NCBI GenBank assembly: GCA_020634315.1
Contig: JACKBV010000001.1
Location: forward strand, 124,001-188,000
Length of the DNA: 64,000 nucleotides
Direction of reading: 5' to 3'
Source of the DNA: Ardenticatenaceae bacterium
Lineage (GTDB): Bacteria > Chloroflexota > Anaerolineae > Promineifilales > Promineifilaceae
Shown in pieces: positions 55,201-63,600 of this stretch. The notes beneath the pieces were generated by a model. It was not told the origin of the DNA, made no database searches, and saw nothing but the letters and a program-made list of their open reading frames with translations. The translations under genes and the position numbers were made by a program. Position 1 is the stretch's first letter. Each line of letters begins with the position of its first letter.

Positions 55201-57590
55201 GGCTGCGCCTGCCCGCCGCGCACGGTGGAGTAAATTGGAATGGCTGCCGCATGGGTGACAATGCCTTGCAAAGCGGCGCTTAACTGCTGGCGAAACGGCT
55301 CCATCACCGGGCTATGAAATGCGTAATTGACGGTAAGCATCCGCGCAAAAATGCCCGCTTCTTGCAAAGTCGGGATTAATTCAGCCAACGCGTCCGCATC
55401 CCCGGACAAGGTGAGCGAGAGTGGGCTGTTTTCCGCGCCAATGGAGAGGCCGGGATAGGCGGTCAGGCGGGCCAGCGCGTCGGCGCGGGAAAGGCCAACG
55501 GCGGCCATTTTGCCAAGGCCGGTTGCTTGCTGCATGAGCCGTCCGCGATGGTAAATGACGCGCACTGCATCCGGCAAGTTGAGGACACCGGCGACGTGCG
55601 CCGCGGCCACTTCACCAACGCTGTGACCGACGACGGCATCGGGCACCATACCCCAAGAGCGCCACAACGCCGCCAGCCCGACTTGCACGGCGAAAATGGC
55701 GGGTTGGGCAATTTCGGTGTCGTCTAAACGGCCGTTTTCGGCCGTCAGCTCCGTCAACAAAGACCAATCTGTCGTATATTGGCGCAGCAGCGCATCAATT
55801 TCCGTCACGGTATCGCGGAAAACCGGCTCCGTCGCCAGCAGGTCTCGCCCCATGCCCAGCCACTGCGGCCCCTGTCCAGAAAACACAAAGACAAGACCCC
55901 GTTCGCCGGCCGGGATAACCTGGCCGACGGCCATGTCGTCACGCATTTCGCCTTGGGCAAAAAAGTCTAGCTGTTCGGCTAACTGTGCCCAATCGGTTGC
56001 GACCAACGCCAGGCGATGGTCATGATGCCCGCGACGGTGGGCAGCGGTATAAGCCATATCGGTCAGCGAGATGCCATCATCAGCGAGAAATTGCTGGTAA
56101 GCACGCGCCAGGTCGCGCAAAGCTTGTGGACTACGCGCCGAGAGCGGCATGAGAACCGGCGCATCCGCTGAAGAAGCATCCGGTGTGGAAGTTTCAGCCA
56201 GCGAATCGTCTGGCGCTTCGCAAAGAATGAGGTGCGCGTTGGTGCCACCAAAGCCAAAAGAGCTGACGGCGGCATAGCGGGGTTGGTCGGTGCGGGGATA
56301 CGGCCGTTCCTGCACCGGAATCTCAAAACGCGTATCAGCCAGGGGGATAAGCGGGTTCAATTCGCGGAAATGAAGGTGCATGGGAATGCGTTCCCGCGAC
56401 AACACCAGCGCCGCTTTGATTAGTCCGGCAATACCTGCCGCCCCTTCCAGATGGCCGATATTCGTCTTCACCGATCCCAAAACACAGGGAGCAGCGGCAC
56501 TCTCTGCGCCAATGACAGCCGCCAGAGCTTCCACCTCAATCGGATCGCCGAGTTTGGTGCCGGTGCCATGCGTTTCGACATAGCTGATTTGCTCAGGCTG
56601 CACTTTGGCGTTAGTCAGAGCCTGACGAATGACCGCTTGCTGCGCCAGCCCATTAGGAGCGGTGATGCCGTTGCTGCTGCCATCCTGGTTAACGGCCGTA
56701 CCGGCAATCAACGCAATAATGGGATCGCCCGCCGCCACCGCATCAGAGAGCCGCTTGAGCACGACCACGCCGACACCCTCGCCACGTACAAAGCCATCAG
56801 CCGCCGCATCGAATGTTTTGCAACGGCCGTCGGGAGCCATCATTTGCAATTTGGTAAAGGTAATAGTCGATTCGGGCGAGAGCAGTAGGTTGACGCCAGC
56901 AGCCAACGCCAGGTCACATTCGCGGCTGCGCAAGCTGTTCACGGCCAGATGAGCCGCCACCAGCGAAGAAGAACAGGCGGTATCAACCGCCAGGCTTGGC
57001 CCTTGCCAATCAAACAAGTAAGACAGGCGATTGGCAATGATGCTGTGCGCCGTGCCTGCGCCAGTGTGCGTATCAATGTCGATCAAATCGCGCACTTGCA
57101 GCAAGTTGTAATCGCTGCTGTGGCTGTGTACGCCCACAAAAACACCACTCTGGCTGCCACTCAATTTATCGAGCGGCTGCCCGCCATGTTCCAGCGCCTC
57201 GACCGCCACTTGCAGCAACAGCCGCTGTTGTGGATCCATGCGGGCTGCTTCGCGGGGCGAAATGCTAAAAAAAGCGGGGTCAAATTGATCAACGCTGTCC
57301 AAGAAGCCGCCCCAACGCGTATTCGTTTTGCCGGGCGCCATGAAATCGGTGTCGTAAAGCGCGTCAACCGGCCAACGTTCGGCAGGCGTTTCGCTGATGG
57401 CATCCACGCCATCGAGCAGCATTTGCCAGAATGCGGCGGGCGAATTGGCCCCACCGGGAAAGCGGCAGCCCATGCCAATGATGGCGATGGGTTCAGTGCG
57501 TGCTTTTTCGGTGGCATCGAGACGCGCACGCATTTCTTTTAACGCCACTAGAGCACGTTTGAGTTGGGAGAGTTCGGCAGAATCGGTCAT
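52209..57590 (-). CDS. Gene B: PKS module, KS-AT-degenerate DH-KR-ACP
   Basis: 1793 residues. Docking helix LSQLKRALVALKEMRARL; KS about 32-450 (DTACSSSL, ETHGTGT). AT about 565-860 has SGQGPQWLGMGRDL, GHSVGEV and YAFHS, a mix of malonyl- and methylmalonyl-type marks. A DH-sized segment (about 919-1190) keeps the fold cues (GHPLLGQRL, Asp in VDGGVQ). Its first motif reads FVHRLGAVRLLAAAAY, lacking the usual Asp before His and the Pro, so it is probably inactive or altered. KR about 1384-1560 has TGGLGSLGL and Tyr in HYAAANQF, with no LDD. ACP near 1700 (MGMDSVMAVQL). A beta-hydroxy unit is the likely product. Together with A it differs in AT style from the C-H modules. The tail is LDTLSEDDLFSLFDDEL. 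No clear ribosome site precedes the ATG. Confidence 0.92.
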   Translation of the reverse strand: MTDSAELSQLKRALVALKEMRARLDATEKARTEPIAIIGMGCRFPGGANSPAAFWQMLLDGVDAISETPAERWPVDALYDTDFMAPGKTNTRWGGFLDSVDQFDPAFFSISPREAARMDPQQRLLLQVAVEALEHGGQPLDKLSGSQSGVFVGVHSHSSDYNLLQVRDLIDIDTHTGAGTAHSIIANRLSYLFDWQGPSLAVDTACSSSLVAAHLAVNSLRSRECDLALAAGVNLLLSPESTITFTKLQMMAPDGRCKTFDAAADGFVRGEGVGVVVLKRLSDAVAAGDPIIALIAGTAVNQDGSSNGITAPNGLAQQAVIRQALTNAKVQPEQISYVETHGTGTKLGDPIEVEALAAVIGAESAAAPCVLGSVKTNIGHLEGAAGIAGLIKAALVLSRERIPMHLHFRELNPLIPLADTRFEIPVQERPYPRTDQPRYAAVSSFGFGGTNAHLILCEAPDDSLAETSTPDASSADAPVLMPLSARSPQALRDLARAYQQFLADDGISLTDMAYTAAHRRGHHDHRLALVATDWAQLAEQLDFFAQGEMRDDMAVGQVIPAGERGLVFVFSGQGPQWLGMGRDLLATEPVFRDTVTEIDALLRQYTTDWSLLTELTAENGRLDDTEIAQPAIFAVQVGLAALWRSWGMVPDAVVGHSVGEVAAAHVAGVLNLPDAVRVIYHRGRLMQQATGLGKMAAVGLSRADALARLTAYPGLSIGAENSPLSLTLSGDADALAELIPTLQEAGIFARMLTVNYAFHSPVMEPFRQQLSAALQGIVTHAAAIPIYSTVRGGQAQPGDYDAAYWGRNIREPVLFAPAVQAMAADGYTACVEIAPHPALMHAVGQCAPDWLVLPSMRREQAARPILLRALGGLYTQGYAPRWDVLVPAGRILPLPTYPWQNQRYWLENKRPQRATSGKETGHPLLGQRLSAPIPTFEATLGADRLAAAFVHRLGAVRLLAAAAYVDGLLAMGTAVHQQAHLTLENIRLDKPLLLDEAQTVQWLLTGETAQLFSLQADDVWQSHAQSVVRWGKLSAPPLALASLQAKLPSLATAVYEQELNDKGLTFGPLPAAIWRGAGEALVRCQPDLSRVEAVDGGVQLLLALAGAERPFPIADYVLNQAAKVNSAAYRAPVWCHVILREDTPAAIEGDITLLDEAGQLILRASGLRFAPVSQAALLPANLDDCFYEVTWETRPPLAAHASRSSGPWLILADRQGVGAALAAALQVQGQTVTRINTPDDLAALSPIDWQGVVYLWGLDETAVSPDAACAPVLTLVQQLAGRQTRLWLVTQQAQPVRASERVQPFAAPLWGLGRALSLEQPDLWGGMLDLDSGDAAALADIILGEILDANEEDEVAYRDGQRYVARLSRKTVAHEAWQFAQGEGAYLITGGLGSLGLRIAAWLAGQGARQLVLTSRAGLPPRAAWAQLDPQSQTGKRVTAVQSLEALGVEVTVAQADTADAAAMHALFARFGDELPPLRGLVHAAGITTTQPLATMDAASLREVLAAKVRGGWLLHELTQTLPLDFFVLFSSSAAILGGAGLGHYAAANQFLDALAAYRHAQGLPALSVNWGWWEGDGLATAELADYFAQIGQDALPTEMALAALSRLLAASATQAMVAAIDWPRFKPIYEAKRTRPLLAHIEVEAETAVSGNHTIAQELAAAPPAERVSRLRRHVRAVVAAILGFADADSFEADAGFFKMGMDSVMAVQLRTRLEVDLGCTLPTTVAFEYPTVARLTDFLVAEVLHWETAVPAAPAPAPDETAAELDTLSEDDLFSLFDDELAAIDDLIDGD

Positions 57591-57628
57591 AGGATGATTA
57601 ATCGGTGTTTGGTAATTAGTCGTCGATA

Positions 57629-60600
57629 CTAGAGATCTTTGAGCAGGTCGTCTATTTCTGATAGTTCATCGGCCAGCATGGCTTCGATGTCTTCTTGGGA
57701 AAGGTCGTCTAAAGCGGCGGCCGGTTCGGTGGATGTCGGCGGGGTGGGTGTTACAGGGGAAACGGCCGTTTCCTCACCCCCATCAGCCAACGGCACCCCC
57801 ATCTTTTGCGCCAGGAACGGCAGCAACGCCTCAATCGTCGGGTAATTCCAGATAAACGTCGCCGACAGCGTCAGCCCCAGGCTGTTCTCCAACCGGGTAC
57901 GCAGTTCCAGCGTCATCAAGGAATCCAATCCCAACGTTTTCAGCGGCTTATTCAACGGCACACGCCCCGGAGCCATGCGCAGCACTTGTGCCACCTGCTC
58001 GCGCAAATGATTGGCGAACAAGTTGTGGCGGGCGCGTCCCGGCGCAGCCGCCAGCAGTTCATCATGGAAGGTGGCCGTGGCGGATGGGGTAACGGCCGTT
58101 GCCGTCCCCTCTTCCCGCGCACCGGCCAATTCGGCAAACAACCGTGCCGCCCGTGCTGCGGGATAAAACGCCTGCCATTGCCCCAAATCAAAAGGCATCA
58201 CAGCCGCCTGCGTCACAGCAGCCGTGTGCAAACGGGCCAACGCATCCACGCCCTGCTCCGGCGTAATGGAGCCGACGCCGCGCAGCGCCAGACGGTTGCC
58301 ACGATTGGCCTGTGCCGCCGCCAGCCCCACCTGTGCCCAAGGCCCCCAATTAATGCTCAGAGCGGGCAATCCTTGCGCGTGACGATGCTGCGCTAACGCA
58401 TCGAGGAAGGCATTGCCAGCGGCATAATTGCCCTGTCCAGGCGTGCCCAACAACGCCGTCACCGAGGAGAACAGGATGAAAAAGTCGAGTGAGTGCTCTT
58501 TGCTCAGCGTGTGCAGATGCCACGCGCCCGCGACTTTGGGAGCAAAGGCACGCCGGAACTGCGCCGCATCCATTTGCAGCAATGTGCTGTCCGCCAACAC
58601 CCCGGCCGCATGAACGATGCCGCGCAAGGGTGCCAAATCAGACTCTATCGCCGCAAAAACGCGCTGCAAATCGGCCAATTGGGTGACATCAGCCTGCATA
58701 GGAACGACACGCGCCCCCAGTTGTTGCAACTCAGCAACGGCCGTTTGCGCCTTCTCATCTGGTGCGCTGCGCCCCAACAACACGAGGTCGCACGGCCCCT
58801 GCTGCGCCAGCCAACGCGCCGTCAGCAGCCCCAAAGCCCCCAACCCACCCGTAATGAGATACGTCCCACGTCCCACGTCCCTCTTCACTCCTCCCTCTTC
58901 CCCCTCTTCCCTCTTCATCTCTTCCTGCACAACGACAATTTTGCCGATGTGCCGGGCTTGCGCCATGAAGTGGAAGGCGTCGCTGACCTGGGCAACCGGG
59001 AAGGTGTGCTGCGGCAACGGCCGTATCTCACCCGCCGCCAACATCTGCATCACCTCGCGCAGCATCGCGCCCACCATCTGTGGCCGTTCGCGCGACATGC
59101 GGTCCAGGTCAATGGCAAAATAAGAGAGGTTTTTTTGGAAGGGCAGCAAGCCGATGCGGCTGTTGCCGTAAATATCACGCTTGCCGATTTCCAGGAAACG
59201 GCCGTAAGGGCGCAAAATTTCCAGCCCCTTCAACACCGCTTCCCCAGCCAGCGAATTCAAGAGCAAATCAACCCCTTCACCGTTTGTGAGCTGCATCACA
59301 TCAGCGGCAAAGGCCAACGAGCGCGAATCCATGATGTGCGGCACACCTAAATCGCGCAGGTATGCTCGTTTTTCTGGACTGCCCGCCGTCGCAAAAATCT
59401 CCGCGCCTGCACGCTGCGCCAGTTGGATCGCCGCCAACCCGACACCGCCTGCCCCGGCATGAATCAGCACGCGTTCACCGGCCGCCATATGCCCCAGGCG
59501 GTGCAAAGCGTAGTAAGCGGTGAGGAAAACAATTGGAATTGTCGCCGCTTCCGCAAAGGAAAGCGTTTCTGGCTTCAAGGCCAACAAATGGGCATTGGTC
59601 ACGGCATGGCTGCCCAGGCTGTTAAAGGCGATGCCCATCACGGCGTCGCCAACCTGGAATTGGGTAACATCGGGAGCAACGGCCGTTACCACACCGGCGC
59701 ACTCAATCCCCAACGGCCCAACACCATTTTCATAACCAGGCAGCACACCCAAAGCGGCCATCACATTCATAAAATTAAGGCCAGTGGCACGCACCTCAAT
59801 CTCAACTTCGCCAGCGCCTGGCAGCACGCGCCGCCATGGCTGCTGCCCCAGATTGTCCAGGATGCCCGGCCGCGTCGTTGCCACGCGATAAGGTTGGCCC
59901 GGCTGATGGGCAGCGGCGGCGGGGGTAATGGATGGCGCTGTGTAAGGCAGCAAGCGAGAGACGAAACGGCCGTTTGCACGCAGCGCCACCTCGCGTTCGC
60001 CATCATCAGCCCACAATTCCGCCCACAGTGCATCCAGAGAAACGGCCGTTACATCAACCCGTTTGCAAGCCAATTCCGGATGTTCATGATCGAGCACACG
60101 CCCCAACCCCCACAATGTAGAGGCCGCTAACCCAGTCAGGTCGGCATTGGCAGCAGGCACCGCATCTTGCGTCACCAGCCACAAACGCGGCCCATTCTCC
60201 ACATTGATGGCACTGAGTGCCTGCACCAAATGCATGATGGCGATGGCGTCCGTGTCGGAGGTGGGATCAGCCGCCGCATCAGGCAGGTAGACAATGGCTT
60301 GCAACGGCCGTTGCGCCACCCTATCTTGCAGCAAGCGATCAAAGTCAGCGCGAGTGCGCGGCGGCAAAACAAACGTACAAGCCGCGCCCGCAGCTTGCAA
60401 GCGCCCCGCCAACGCCGTGCCAATGCCCGCCGGATTGCCCAAAATGAGCCAATCGCCCTGGACATCTGGCGTGGCAGCCGCAGCCTTTAACGGTTGTGCC
60501 TGCCAGGCAACGGTGTACATCCAATCGGCAACGTCAACGGCCGTTCCCGCCAGCGGTTCCAGGCACAAATCATAAGCGGCAAAAACCGGTTCGTCATTGG

Positions 60601-63600
60601 CAAACAAGAACAGGTCGCCGCGCAGCGTTTGCCCATCCAGGCGCGGCGTGGCAAAAGCACGGTAATGCGCCTCCGGGTTAAACGGACCACGCCCCCAAAC
60701 CTGCTGCACACGCACCGGCACATAGGTTTCGACACCATCGGCCAGCGCCGTGAGCAAGAGTTGAACGGCCGCATCGAGCAGTGCCGGAGGCACCAAATGC
60801 GTATGCGCAGCGGCAGCGGCCGTTTCCGGCAAAAACAGCTCCCCTAAAACACCCTCATCTAACAACCAGCAACGCTGTACACCCTGGAAAGCCGTCCCAT
60901 AAGGCAGACCACGCGCGGCTGCTGCCTGATAATGGTCGCTGCCAGCCATTGGCTCGCCACTGGGCTGTGGGCAGGTGGAAATGGGCGGCGTTCCGGCATC
61001 TAACTGGATTGTACCGCTGACATGCAATGTCCACTCGCTGGCTGCGGAGGGACGGCTGAAGAATTGGAAAACGGCCGTTTCCGTCCCATCGGGCGTAATG
61101 ACCAACTGCACCTGGCGCAATTCTCCCGCCAACAGCGGCAGCGCCTCCTGCAAAGCCACCTGCTGCAAAACAGGCAACGCCTGAGGAGAAATATCTTGCG
61201 CCGCGACCAACGTCATTTCCAAGAAAGCCGCCGCCGGGAAAATAACGGCATCGCCCACGCGATGATCAGCCAGATAGGGGAAACGGGACAAGCTTAATTC
61301 CGCTTCCCAAATATGCGCACCGGTCGCCGAATAAATGTGCTCATCCCAAAATGGATGGGACAGCCGTGATTGACGCGCCGGTTTGCCCGATGGCTCATAC
61401 CAAAAGCGCTCGCCCTGCCAGGGGTAGAGTGGCAGGCGAACAACCTGCCCGGCAGGATAAAGACGCGCCCAATCGAGCGAATATCCGGCCGTGTAAAGCT
61501 GCCCCAAGGCGGCCAACATCATTGCTTGCTCCGGTTCCTGACGACGCAGCGAGGCAATGACAATTCCGGCACGCTCTGCATGTTGTAATCCTTGCTGCAC
61601 AGCCGGGAGCAAAACAGGATGCGGACTCATCTCGATGAAAACAGTGAATTCATCGGTTAAGAGCTGCTGCACCATTTGCGAAAAGCGCACTGGCTGACGC
61701 AAATTAGCGACCCAATAAGCTGCATCAAGATCATGCCCATCACTAATGGCCGCCTGCGACGTGGAATAAAAGGGAATGGTGCCCGCGTGTGGTTGGATGC
61801 CAGCCAAAAATGCGCCCAACTCATCCATGAGCGGATCCATTTGCGGACTGTGCGAGGCTACATCCACCTTGACCTTGCGGCAAAACACCTCTTGCGCCTG
61901 TAACTCGGCCAGCAGGTCATCCAAAGCTGCCGGATCACCGGAAATCACCGTGGAGCGTGGGCTGTTGCTGACGGCCACAGAGAGCCTGCCTTCGTAACCT
62001 TGCAGGGCGAGTTCTGCCTGGGGAACTGTCAGTTCGACAACAGCCATCGCGCCCTGGCCGCTGGTGCGGCGCATAAGCTGGCTGCGGCGACAGATGATGC
62101 GCATGGCATCGGGCAGCGAGAGCGCTCCGGCAATATAGGCGGCGGCAACTTCTCCCATGCTGTGCCCCAAGACGGCGTCGGGCTGTACGCCCCAGGTGCG
62201 CCACAATTCAGCCAGGGCAATTTCTATTGCCAACAGCGTGGGCTGAATGACGTCAATCTGGTCAAGGCGATAATGGGGATCGTCAGGGGCGGCGGCCAGT
62301 TGAGCTTGCAGCGACCAATCGACGAAGGGCTGCATGGCATCTTCGCACTGCGCCAACACGTCGCGGAATACGGGTTCGCGGGCCATCAGTTCGCGCCCCA
62401 TGCCCAACCACTGCGCCCCTTGGCCGGGGAAAATGAAGGCGATTTTGGGCGGGGTGGCAGGATGGATAACGGCCGTTTCCCCACCCACAGACTCCGCAAC
62501 CGCCTCTAGCTCTTCGATTAACTCAGCATGGTTGGCGGCAACCAGTGCCAGGCGGTGTGCATGGTGTGTGCGGCGCACAGCCGCCGTGTAAGCGATGTCA
62601 CGCAGGGGCAATTTGGCACCGGCACCGCGCAAAAAGTCAACATAATCATGAGACAATTGCCGCAGTGCCGCGTCGCTGTGCGCAGAGAGGGGCAGCAAGA
62701 TGGGGGGCGTGGAAACGGCCGTTTCCGCCTCTTCCGCTTGCGGCCATACCATCTCCTCCAACACAATATGCGCATTCGTGCCAGTCACCCCAAAAGAGTT
62801 GATACCGGCAATCCCCGGCTTATTCTCAACAGGCCAGGGCCGCATAGTTTGCGGGATTTCTAACGGCAGTTCAGCCCAGGGAATGGTGGGATTCAGTTCA
62901 CGCAAATGCAAACTCGCCGGAATCACACGGTTTTTCAAGCTCAACGCCGCTTTGATTAATCCGGCCATCCCAGACGCGGCTTCCGTGTGCCCGATATTTG
63001 TCTTCACGGAACCAATTGGGCATGGGTTATCGGACGAACGGTATTGCGCCAGCATCGACCCCAATGCCTTAATTTCGACCGGGTCGCCCACCTTTGTCCC
63101 CGTCCCGTGCGCTTCCAAATAACCCAACTGCGCCGGTGAAACACCGGCCGCGCGATAAGCCTCGGCAAAGACCGCCATCTGCGTCTCTTGCCCCGGAGCC
63201 ACGAGCAGTTCGCTGCTGCGCCCATCGTTGTTCACCGCGCTGCCGCGAACCAACGCATAAATGGGATCGCCATCAGCCAACGCCTGCGCCAATGGCTTCA
63301 AGACAATGACGCCTACGCCTTCGCTGCGCACATAGCCATTGGCATTTGCGTCGCCAAATTTGCAGCGAGCGTCGGGGGAAAGCATTTTTGAGCGGGAGTA
63401 GCCAATTGTAATGGACGGCTCCAAAATCAAGTTAGCCGCCCCAGCCAGTGCCAGGTCTGTCTCGCCACGCCAGATGCTCTGGCAGGCCAGGTGGACGGCA
63501 ACCAGCGAGGAGGAACATGCTGTATCGACAGTCAGGCTTGGCCCACGAAAATCGAACCAATAGGAAAGACGGCCAGATGCCGCATAACGGCCGCCGCCGG

